This document shows positions 11,593-18,730 of a stretch of 64,000 nucleotides of DNA, in pieces; the first letter of the stretch is position 1; each line of letters opens with the position of its first letter. The notes below the pieces were generated by a model. That model ran no database searches. It had not been told where the DNA came from and saw only the letters and a program-made list of their open reading frames with translations. The DNA comes from Snodgrassella gandavensis (lineage in GTDB: Bacteria; Pseudomonadota; Gammaproteobacteria; Burkholderiales; Neisseriaceae): assembly GCF_914768025.1 (NCBI RefSeq), contig NZ_CAJZCE010000007.1, positions 52,908-116,907 of the forward strand. Reading direction: 5' to 3'. The translations under genes and the position numbers were made by a program.

Positions 11593-12801
11593 TTATTTAT
11601 CTTCCACCTTAGGAAAGTCCAATAATAAATCCCGATAATATTCGTACTGTTTTTGGCGTAACTCAATCTCACACGGTAAACCTTCGGTCATGGAATTTGT
11701 TAACGCATCAAATTTATCTAAGATTTCGACAATTTGAGTTAACTTTGTCAACGGAAGAATAGGGATTTTGATGCTATTTAAATTCTTTTGATTTAATTTA
11801 GGTTGTGCAGCACCTGAAATATAAGGTGTTAAATCTATATTATTTAAAAAATACTCAATGAACTTACGTTCACCATAAGTCTTAAATTTCAATACGTGAG
11901 CGTGATTATTTACCCAAGTCTTGCCTGTAATACTAAATGCTATAGGAGTATTTCTTGCTAATAAATTTGCGCCATCTTCTGATATAAGCAATAAATCTTC
12001 TTCGAAAAGATAGTCTTCTACATAATCAACAATACCAGATGCTCCATAATACGGTATGCTACCTGACTTTCTTAGGCCACTTGTTACAGGTTTCCTCATA
12101 TAATCAAGATTTTCTGCTATTTCTCCTAAGGTCTTCCACTCAACCTCATCCTCTTTAAATGTCAATAATTTATCTCGATAATAATCGTATTGTTTTTTCC
12201 GTGCTGTAAGCTCTGCTGTAAGCTCTGCTGTAAGCTCTGTAAAAGTGTCTAAGATACGGACGATTTCAGTCTGTATGTGTAGCGAAGGAATAGGAATTTG
12301 AATTTTTTTTAATTCACTCATTGGTAAACTAATAACTGGCGAACCAACAATTTTTTTACTATATTCATTTACTATATATTTTGAATTAAATAAATGAGAT
12401 AAGTATTTTGAAACAACTATTTCTTGAACAGGTTTTATTACATAGACTCCTTCTTTGATATTCCAATTTTTAGGTTTTTCATCAATAACAGCTGTTTTTC
12501 CTACCGTCCCTGTCCCCGAAAATAAGATGTCGCCAGCCTCTAAATTCGAGCGGTTGTTTATAAGCTCTAAAGCTTGGTTATTAATTTTATCAGTCTTATC
12601 AAGGAAGACTATCTTTCCATTCTGAATTTCTCGAACAGTTATATAGAAATTCATAGCATCGGATGTATTCAACTTAAAGTTATTTCGTGGATTTAGCCCC
12701 GTTTTCAAAGATTTTATTACTTCCCCTAATGGTTTCCACTCAACCGCTTCCCCATCAAGTAGCTTAGCGATACTGTTTTGCATATTTGAATTGTTACTCA
12801 T
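11593..12801 (-). CDS. hsdS: Type I restriction-modification specificity subunit
   Basis: HsdS sets the DNA sequence recognised by both modification and restriction complexes. The 402-residue protein has two target-recognition halves, each ending in a helical spacer with YDYYRDKLLTF (middle) or YEYYRDLLLDF (end). The central spacer contains ELTA three times, encoded by a 12-bp tandem repeat (12203-12238). In the EcoR124 family the number of such TAEL units changes the spacing between the two half-sites. The start overlaps the stop of the preceding 66-codon ORF (ATGA), so translation is coupled. prrC follows after 17 bases. Confidence 0.93.
   Translation of the reverse strand: MSNNSNMQNSIAKLLDGEAVEWKPLGEVIKSLKTGLNPRNNFKLNTSDAMNFYITVREIQNGKIVFLDKTDKINNQALELINNRSNLEAGDILFSGTGTVGKTAVIDEKPKNWNIKEGVYVIKPVQEIVVSKYLSHLFNSKYIVNEYSKKIVGSPVISLPMSELKKIQIPIPSLHIQTEIVRILDTFTELTAELTAELTARKKQYDYYRDKLLTFKEDEVEWKTLGEIAENLDYMRKPVTSGLRKSGSIPYYGASGIVDYVEDYLFEEDLLLISEDGANLLARNTPIAFSITGKTWVNNHAHVLKFKTYGERKFIEYFLNNIDLTPYISGAAQPKLNQKNLNSIKIPILPLTKLTQIVEILDKFDALTNSMTEGLPCEIELRQKQYEYYRDLLLDFPKVEDK
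12203..12238. repeat. 12-bp tandem repeat x3 inside hsdS
   Basis: Three exact copies of GCTGTAAGCTCT (plus strand), encoding ELTA x3 in the central spacer of HsdS. Gain or loss of a unit keeps the frame and would change the spacer length between the two recognition domains. Confidence 0.9.
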
Positions 12802-12998
12802 TTCTTGCGACTTTCCTGTTTCGCTTTATTTGCTAATACGTTGATGGTTTTCAGATAAGATATTTCTACCCCACTATAAACATTTCGTGAATGTTGTTGA
12901 ACTGTTCGGATTTTCTGAACAGTTGCTTTTTTAAAATAAGCATCAATACAAACTTGTTGATTATTAATATGGTAAATTTCAATGTGATTATTGCTCAT
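12798..12998 (-). CDS. Small ORF between hsdM and hsdS, RhuM-like remnant
   Basis: A 66-residue ORF whose start overlaps the hsdM stop and whose stop overlaps the hsdS start (ATGA both times), so it is built into the operon. The beginning ([17 protein letters not shown]) and the later segment ([17 protein letters not shown]) loosely resemble the start and the Q-x-x-G-x-R-x-V region of RhuM-family proteins. Those proteins often sit between hsdM and hsdS but are about 330 residues long. It may therefore be an internally deleted RhuM that keeps the reading-frame coupling. The family assignment is by eye. Confidence 0.5.
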   Translation of the reverse strand: MSNNHIEIYHINNQQVCIDAYFKKATVQKIRTVQQHSRNVYSGVEISYLKTINVLANKAKQESRKK

Positions 12999-14539
12999 GC
13001 TTCAATCTCCGCCACAATGGCATCAATTTGGGCGCGTAAGCGATCAATTTTAGCCACAGTGTCTTTTAATTCCGCATTAAGCTTATGGATATCAATTACT
13101 TCACGGGTATCTTTGGCTTCCACATATGAGCTTACCGATAAATTATAGTCATTGTCGGCAATGGTTTGATTAGCAACCGATTTGGCAAAATATTCGACAT
13201 CTTGTTTACTATCAAATATTTGTATAATTTCTTCAATATGCTTATCGGTTAGGACATTATTATTGGTTTCTTTTTTAAACAGCTTGCTGGCATCCATAAA
13301 TTGTGTGGTTCTAACGGTTTTGTTTTTCGCCAGTACCAGAATATTGACCGCAATCGAGGTACCATAAAATAAGTTTGGTGCCAGTGATATCACGGTTTCG
13401 ACAAAATTATTATCGATTAAATATTTACGGATTTTCTGCTCAGCACCACCTCGATAAAAAATACCCGGAAAGGTAACAATCGCCGCTCGCCCTCGCTCAG
13501 ACAAGTAACTTAATGCATGCAGAATAAAGGCAAAATCGGCTTTTGATTTTGGCGCGAGTATGCCAGCAGGGGCATATCGGTCATCATTGATTAAGGTTGG
13601 GTCATCACTGCCAATCCATTTAATCGAATAAGGCGGATTGGAAACAATGGCATCAAATGGCTTTTCGTCGCCAAACTTAGGATTAAGTAGTGTATCCCCT
13701 AAGACAATTTCAAATTTATCGTAGTTGATATTGTGTAAAAACATATTCATACGAGCAAGATTATAGGTGGTATGGTTAATTTCCTGACCATAGAATCCAT
13801 CCTCAATGATATGCTTATCAAACTGTTTTTTTGCCTGTAACAATAAAGAGCCTGAGCCTGCCGCCGGGTCATAGATTTTATTGATCTTTGTTTGATTATG
13901 TAAGGCTAATTGTGCGATTAATTTGGATACATTCGGCGGGGTGAAAAATTCTCCTCCTGATTTACCGGCTTTAGAAGCATAATTGGAGATTAAATATTCA
14001 TAAGCATCACCAAACACGTCAATATGGTTATCTTCAAATTGCCCAAAATCCAGCTCGGCAATGCCATTGAGTACGGCAGCTAGCCGTTTGTTTTTGTCGG
14101 CTACGGTATTACCTAAGCGGTTACTGGTGGTGTCAAAATCAGCAAATAACCCTTTAATATCGCTTTCGGAAGGATAACCAATAGCCGAACTTTCAATCGC
14201 ATTAAAAATATTGGCCAAGTGGGTATTTAAGTCTTTATTGGTATTGGCCTCGGCAACGGTATGGCAGAATAATTGGCTAGGATAGATAAAATAGCCTTTG
14301 GATTTAATGGCATCCTGTTTAATTTCGTCGGTAATCTTATCATCGGAAATTGATTTATAATCAATACTCTCATCGCCAGCCTGCATATAATCAGCAAAAT
14401 TTTCACTAATAAAGCGATAAAATAAGGTGCCAAGTACATATTGTTTGAAATCCCAGCCATCGACAGCGCCTCTTACTTCGTCGGCAATTTTCCATATTTG
14501 GCGTTGTAATTGGTCTCGTTGCTGGATACTGATGGCCAT
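12995..14539 (-). CDS. hsdM: Type I restriction-modification DNA methyltransferase subunit
   Basis: HsdM transfers a methyl group from S-adenosylmethionine to adenine N6 as part of the M2S complex. The 514-residue protein has the N-terminal HsdM helical domain ([13 protein letters not shown]). The methyltransferase core carries the SAM-binding motif DPAAGSG (224-230) and the catalytic NPPY (301-304) typical of N6-adenine enzymes; GEFFTP before motif I is also characteristic. It is the first gene of the restriction operon. GGAA 9 bases upstream is a plausible ribosome-binding site. Confidence 0.96.
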   Translation of the reverse strand: MAISIQQRDQLQRQIWKIADEVRGAVDGWDFKQYVLGTLFYRFISENFADYMQAGDESIDYKSISDDKITDEIKQDAIKSKGYFIYPSQLFCHTVAEANTNKDLNTHLANIFNAIESSAIGYPSESDIKGLFADFDTTSNRLGNTVADKNKRLAAVLNGIAELDFGQFEDNHIDVFGDAYEYLISNYASKAGKSGGEFFTPPNVSKLIAQLALHNQTKINKIYDPAAGSGSLLLQAKKQFDKHIIEDGFYGQEINHTTYNLARMNMFLHNINYDKFEIVLGDTLLNPKFGDEKPFDAIVSNPPYSIKWIGSDDPTLINDDRYAPAGILAPKSKADFAFILHALSYLSERGRAAIVTFPGIFYRGGAEQKIRKYLIDNNFVETVISLAPNLFYGTSIAVNILVLAKNKTVRTTQFMDASKLFKKETNNNVLTDKHIEEIIQIFDSKQDVEYFAKSVANQTIADNDYNLSVSSYVEAKDTREVIDIHKLNAELKDTVAKIDRLRAQIDAIVAEIEA

Positions 14540-14971
14540 GATTAAATTCCAATAAAAATCTGTGTGTTAAATATTAGGCTTATTAAGATATCTAAGCGGT
14601 AATTGTGTATTTTATCAGCACGGCTGCTTACTGGTGCATCAGGGTACAAAATAATATACGCCACCAGGCAATAACTGCGTTATAGGTTCTTCGATATCAA
14701 GGTTCTAGCCTGCATTCTGTGTATCTTGCTTTTACAGGTAGCGATTGATTCTGGCAGCAAACTTTATAACAAGTCGGCGCATTGCAGTTTTGCAGTGATG
14801 AATCGACATAATTCATTTTTCTGGTGTTGGCTGTATTGCTCAGCCAGTCAATTATTTTATGGCAGCATCAGCCGAGAAAGTTTTTTCATTACAAGTATTT
14901 ATTTTTTCCTATAGCGTGATTTTAGCAGTAATAATTTGCATTTAATTTGGTATTTAACCGACTGAGAGAGA
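14540..14971. other. Gene-free region upstream of hsdM
   Basis: About 430 bases between hsdM and the gyrB remnant. It must contain the hsdM promoter, but no clear -35/-10 pair stands out. A 62-codon plus-strand ORF here has no family features and is probably spurious. Confidence 0.45.
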
Positions 14972-15100
14972 GAAAATCGAAGATGCGCTGGCTGCGGATA
15001 ATGGCGTTATTACCCTTGATAGGTGATGCAGTTGAACCACGGCGGGCATTGATTGCATACAATGCCTTAAATGCGCAGGTAGATATTTACATTTCCTGAT
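14972..15100 (+). pseudogene. Decayed copy of the gyrB 3' end
   Basis: This stretch aligns with the last 120 or so bases of gyrB (about 5909-6030). The shared words run in the same order: ATCGAAGA, TTACCCT, GGTGATG, GAACCACGGCG and ATGCCTTAAATGCGCAGGTAGATAT. It carries substitutions, at least one frameshift and a lost stop codon, and the gyrB terminator follows it as well (15107-15134). It is not a gene. It marks the far edge of the 6.1-14.97 kb accessory island, so it is probably the old duplicated end created on insertion or by a rearrangement. Confidence 0.88.
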
Positions 15101-15106
15101 TGCACC

Positions 15107-15134
15107 AAAAAGGATGGCACAGCCATCCTTTTTT
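15107..15134. terminator. Second copy of the gyrB terminator
   Basis: Hairpin AAGGATGGC-ACA-GCCATCCTT flanked by A and T runs, almost identical to 6046-6072. On the minus strand it also ends in a T run, so it can serve as terminator for rtcB, whose stop lies about 70 bases upstream of it. Confidence 0.85.
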
Positions 15135-15205
15135 ATTGCAATGATTATATTCAGTAGCCAGTCTGAGCTGGCTAAATACCTGATACAGCAAAAGCAGCTG
15201 AATCA

Positions 15206-16432
15206 TCAGCCTTTGACACAGATAACCTGACGCAATTGATGCCTGATTTCCACCAGCTCCTGCTGTGCCTGCATTACGGCATCGATATCTTTGTACGCCA
15301 GTGGAATTTCGTCGATTACCTCCGCATCTTTACGACATTCTACATGGGCGGTGGCCTGCATCTGGTCGGCAACGGTAAATCTCTTTTTGGCTTCGGCGCG
15401 GCTCATTACCCGCCCTGCCCCATGCGAACAGGAATGAAAACTTTCTGTATTACCCAAACCACGCACAATATAACTTTTTGCCCCCATTGAGCCCGGAATA
15501 ATCCCCTGTTCGCCCTCGCGTGCAGAAACTGCACCTTTACGGGTAACAAAAACATTCTGGCCAAAGTGCTGTTCTTTCTGCACATAGTTATGATGACAGT
15601 TTATTGTTTGCAGATGCGTGGTAAATGGCACATCAATCACTTTGCGTAATGCAGCAATGGTATTGTGCATCATCACTTCACGGTTTACACGGGCAAAGTC
15701 CTGCGCCCAATGCACAGCTTCCAGATAATCACGACAATATTCCGTTCCTTCAGCAAAATACGCCAGATCGTTATTGGGCAGATAGGTATCAATAAAATAC
15801 TTTTTCATCTCTTTTTGCGCCAGCTCACTGAAATATTGACCAATGGCATGGCCAATACCACGTGAACCGCTATGCAGCATAATCCATACCTGATCAGTTT
15901 CATCCAGACAAACTTCGATAAAGTGATTACCGCTGCCCAGTGTGCCCAGATGATGCAAGCTATTGGCTTTTAAAAAGCGCGGATATTTGCTGGTGAGTTT
16001 TTCAAAGCCGGGCAATAACTGCTGCCAGTACTCTTGTACAATCGGTGGCGGATTATGCCAGCTACCTTTATCATATTTTTTATTACCCGGGGTGGAGCCA
16101 TGCGGTACGGCTTTTTCAATCGCCAGCCGCAATGGCATTAAGTCTTCCGGCAAATCCTGTGCGGTAAGCGACAACTGTACCGCCATCATGCCACAGCCGA
16201 TATCTACGCCAACCGCAGCCGGAATAACCGCGCCGGTGGTGGGAATCACGCTGCCAATGGTAGAACCTCGTCCCAGATGCACATCCGGCATTACGGCAAT
16301 ATGCTTAAAAATAAAGGGCAGTTGTGCGGTTTCAAGCAGTTGTGTTTTGGCGATATCTTCTACTGGTACGCCTTTAGTCCACATTTTTACCGGACGGGTT
16401 TTATCTTCTTTTAATACTTCATATTTTTGCAT
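15206..16432 (-). CDS. rtcB: RNA-splicing ligase RtcB
   Basis: RtcB joins RNA 2',3'-cyclic-phosphate (or 3'-phosphate) ends to 5'-hydroxyl ends using GTP and Mn2+, repairing RNA broken by nucleases. The 408-residue protein shows the family metal and active-site motifs. These are MPDVHLGRGSTIGSV, VGVDIGCGMMA (metal-binding Cys80), GTLGSGNHFIEV, LHSGSRGIGH and CSHGAGR, whose His is the guanylylated residue in the family. Length is normal. It lies 50 bases after the slipin gene on the same strand and is probably co-transcribed with it and the upstream tRNA-like RNA. No rtcA cyclase gene is present. Confidence 0.96.
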   Translation of the reverse strand: MQKYEVLKEDKTRPVKMWTKGVPVEDIAKTQLLETAQLPFIFKHIAVMPDVHLGRGSTIGSVIPTTGAVIPAAVGVDIGCGMMAVQLSLTAQDLPEDLMPLRLAIEKAVPHGSTPGNKKYDKGSWHNPPPIVQEYWQQLLPGFEKLTSKYPRFLKANSLHHLGTLGSGNHFIEVCLDETDQVWIMLHSGSRGIGHAIGQYFSELAQKEMKKYFIDTYLPNNDLAYFAEGTEYCRDYLEAVHWAQDFARVNREVMMHNTIAALRKVIDVPFTTHLQTINCHHNYVQKEQHFGQNVFVTRKGAVSAREGEQGIIPGSMGAKSYIVRGLGNTESFHSCSHGAGRVMSRAEAKKRFTVADQMQATAHVECRKDAEVIDEIPLAYKDIDAVMQAQQELVEIRHQLRQVICVKG

Positions 16433-16482
16433 TTTTATCTTTCATTATTTTTCTGTTTAATCAATCAGCATAGGTTAGGCTG

Positions 16483-18057
16483 CTATTTCGCCTGAATGTT
16501 AATCAAACCATGTAATAACTGATCCAGACCGCCCACAACTGAAATTTTGTCGATGCGTTCAGCAATGCGTTCCAGTGTTTCCATTTCTTTCAGGCGTAAA
16601 GCCACCGGATTGTTTTCCATTACTCTGGCGGTATTCAGCAAGGAACGGGTGGCGGAAGTTTCTTCGCGGCGACGGATTACATTGGCCTGTGCCGCTTTTT
16701 CAGCCTCCACTACCTGCGCCAGAATGGTTTTCATGTCGCCCGGCAGAATTATGTCTTTCACGCCTACGCTAATGGTTTCAATTCCATAGCCTGTCATATT
16801 CGCCTGCATATGCGCATTGATGACTTCATCAATCACGTCCTTGTTTTCCAGCAATTCATCCAGCGTGCGGGTACCAATTGCTTCGCGTAAGGCAAATTGC
16901 AATTGCCGGTACAATAGTTCCACAGGCTGGGCAGCTTTGGCAAAAGCAGTTAATACATCGGTATAGCACCAGTTAGCCACCAGATTGATGCGCAGATTTA
17001 CTTTGTCGCGGGTTAGAATTTCCTGCCCGGAGATTTCGACGGTCTGCAAGCGTGTATCTACGATTTCAACGCTGATTTCGCGGTTAAAGCGCCAGTAGGC
17101 GGTAATGCCGGCATCCAGTAGCTGCTCTACTTTGCCATTTACTTTTAATACACCAACATGATAGGCCGGTACCTGCGCAATCAGCACGCTGCTGTCACCA
17201 ATCACTTCTTTTTGACGCAATTTAGGCTGTAATAATTGCTGTACCATTTGTTCTGAAAGCTGGTAGCCGGCAGCCAGCTCGATAGTCTGCATGTGCTGCT
17301 TGCAATTATTCTGCCAATATAATCTTTTTGTGCCCGGCGGCAGGATTTCTACCAGTAGGTCATCCTCGAAGCGTAATCCGGCCTGATTAGCGCCTACCTG
17401 CATCTGTACACAGTATTGCTGCATCTGCTCCGGTGCATTCTGCTCAATCGTGGCGGCCAGCAGGTCATCGATACGGTTGTCCTGTAATTTGAATTTTCCC
17501 AGTACAAGCTTATGCTTGAATTCGCATAAGCCAATTACAGATGTGGGCGGAATAATCTGCACAAACTGGTTATCCACAAACAGGGTACCAATCTGTTCAT
17601 CTACAAAATAATGCAGTTTGATATTGTCGATACCGGTAATGAGTCTGGCGGTATTTTTGGCCTGTATCAGTTCCAGCGCTACTTCATCCGGCAAACGGTA
17701 GCCCTGCTGCAAAGTGACTTTTTTAATTGATTGTGCTTTATAACTCTGCCAGTACAGTGCTTTGGTAGCGGGCATTATAATTTCTACCAGCATGTCTTCT
17801 TCATAGCGCAGGGCAATTTCATTATCAGCCACATTGACATAATGACAATATTTTTCTACTAGTTGCGGATAAAAATTAAGCAGTTTTTCGGCGATATTCG
17901 GCTCGATTTCAGTATCGGCCAAATCCACCAGAGAATACGTTATTGCAGAAAAAGGATCCCAGAAAGTATGGCGGCCGGCGCTAACGATGGTATTTATCTC
18001 ATCCCGTTTATTAACAACAGCCAGCTCACCTTTTTTTACATCGATTATGGTCAACAT
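16483..18057 (-). CDS. Slipin family (SPFH/Band-7) protein of the RNA-repair operon
   Basis: I chose the ATG at 18057 (MLTIIDVKKGELAVV) because AGGAGA lies 7 bases upstream; a longer in-frame start at 18102 lacks a ribosome-binding site. The 524-residue protein has an N-terminal half with two similar blocks (LRYEEDMLVEIIMPATKALYWQ and LRFEDDLLVEILPPGTKRLYWQ, each followed by a GYRLP/GYQLS turn). A C-terminal SPFH domain follows, including AIGTRTLDELLENKD and a coiled EAEKAAQANVIRRREE segment. SPFH proteins form oligomeric scaffolds. Comparative surveys of RNA-repair systems describe Band-7 proteins as partners of RtcB and a tRNA-like RNA, which fits this locus exactly. The molecular role is unproven. 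Confidence 0.85.
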   Translation of the reverse strand: MLTIIDVKKGELAVVNKRDEINTIVSAGRHTFWDPFSAITYSLVDLADTEIEPNIAEKLLNFYPQLVEKYCHYVNVADNEIALRYEEDMLVEIIMPATKALYWQSYKAQSIKKVTLQQGYRLPDEVALELIQAKNTARLITGIDNIKLHYFVDEQIGTLFVDNQFVQIIPPTSVIGLCEFKHKLVLGKFKLQDNRIDDLLAATIEQNAPEQMQQYCVQMQVGANQAGLRFEDDLLVEILPPGTKRLYWQNNCKQHMQTIELAAGYQLSEQMVQQLLQPKLRQKEVIGDSSVLIAQVPAYHVGVLKVNGKVEQLLDAGITAYWRFNREISVEIVDTRLQTVEISGQEILTRDKVNLRINLVANWCYTDVLTAFAKAAQPVELLYRQLQFALREAIGTRTLDELLENKDVIDEVINAHMQANMTGYGIETISVGVKDIILPGDMKTILAQVVEAEKAAQANVIRRREETSATRSLLNTARVMENNPVALRLKEMETLERIAERIDKISVVGGLDQLLHGLINIQAK

Positions 18058-18336
18058 ATTAATTCTCCTGTCTATTGCAGCCAGTAAACAGGATGAACAC
18101 ACTCAAACGGATTAAGTAACGAAATAACAGGGGAAAGATTCCTCACCATAATCTAATCACTGCCTGATCATGGTTAATAAATATTTTGCCTGCTATCCGG
18201 TTTTTTTACCCAGACAAAAACAACTATAGCTGAGTTTGCCCGGTTAACCGGTTTTTCCTGTGCCTAAGCTTTTACTACTCTGCTTATTCCCATTTACTGA
18301 CTGGTATTGCTTAATACTACAAGTATTACTATGTGA

Positions 18337-18409
18337 TTTTTGAAACAGGAATCGAACCTGTCACAGATTGGTTTGGTGCCAATTGCTCTATCCAGTGAGC
18401 TTTTCAAAA
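18337..18409 (-). ncRNA. tRNA-like RNA of the RNA-repair operon
   Basis: The 73 bases fold into a complete cloverleaf. The acceptor stem is TTTTGAA/TTCAAAA (7 of 7 pairs). The D stem is GCTC/GAGC with an 8-base loop containing GG. The anticodon stem is ATTGG/CCAAT with loop CACCAAA, and the variable loop has 5 bases. The T stem is ACAGG/CCTGT with the standard loop TTCGATT. It is not an ordinary tRNA: position 8 is A, position 33 is A instead of the invariant U, no CCA is encoded, and the acceptor stem is almost all A-T. Read literally the anticodon would be CCA (Trp), but A73 and A33 do not suit tRNA-Trp. It lies between a sigma-54 promoter and the slipin-rtcB genes. Confidence 0.85.
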
Positions 18410-18445
18410 ATACTCCGTGAAAGGGAGGTGTCTTTTATACTCAGG

Positions 18446-18536
18446 AATACATGTTGATAATGCAAATGAATTGGCCTTGCGGCGAATCCGGCTGCATTCG
18501 CTATGCACCTGACTGCCATATCAGACAGCATGTATT
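18446..18536 (-). ncRNA. Structured leader RNA upstream of the tRNA-like element
   Basis: Eight-base complementary arms AATACATG (18529-18536 read on the minus strand) and CATGTATT (18446-18453) enclose about 75 bases. Inside are further possible stems, including GCGAAT/ATTCGC with an 8-base loop (or alternatively TGCAT/ATGCA). The predicted sigma-54 start site lies about 7 bases before the first arm, so this would be the 5' domain of the transcript. Whether it is a separate RNA, a Y-RNA-like module or a 5' leader cannot be told from sequence. Confidence 0.5.
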
Positions 18537-18553
18537 GCAGACACAGGCTTTAT

Positions 18554-18570
18554 TGCAATTACTGTACCAA
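18554..18570 (-). promoter_or_regulatory. Sigma-54 promoter for the tRNA-like/slipin/rtcB transcript
   Basis: On the minus strand TTGGTACAGTAATTGCA matches the sigma-54 pattern TTGGCACRNNNNTTGCA at all but one defined position. GG and GC are separated by exactly 10 bases. RtcR, encoded divergently 160 bases away, is a sigma-54 activator. Transcription would start near 18543. Confidence 0.85.
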
Positions 18571-18730
18571 CAGGTAAATTTTTTTAGGTAATTTTTATAG
18601 ATAATTATTTTTATTAATTAAATAATTAAATTTTAAAATTACTTGCCAGTCATTCATTGCTTAAATCGAACATGATTTTATAAATTTATATATAATTTTA
18701 TTTATATTTATAAACCGGTAAAATAATCCT

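Larger units (their letters stand above)
18103..18730. other. Divergent control and RNA region between slipin and rtcR
   Basis: No protein gene is visible. On the minus strand, in transcription order, it holds a sigma-54 promoter (18554-18570), a structured leader (18446-18536) and a tRNA-like RNA (18337-18409). A small hairpin (18313-18327, AATACT-TGT-AGTATT) and about 255 bases of leader to the slipin start follow. The rtcR-proximal part (18590-18720) is extremely AT-rich and would hold the rtcR promoter and possibly the RtcR binding sites. Confidence 0.7.

Noticed and set aside
14726..14914. 62-codon ORF upstream of the gyrB remnant
   Set aside because: No ribosome-binding site, odd composition and no family features.
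18337..18409. Ordinary tRNA-Trp
   Set aside because: The anticodon reads CCA, but A at positions 8 and 33, A73, the A-T acceptor stem and the lack of CCA do not fit; it is reported as a tRNA-like RNA.
18471..18483. Alternative sigma-54 site on the minus strand
   Set aside because: The GG and GC elements are 11 bases apart instead of 10; the site at 18554-18570 is much better.
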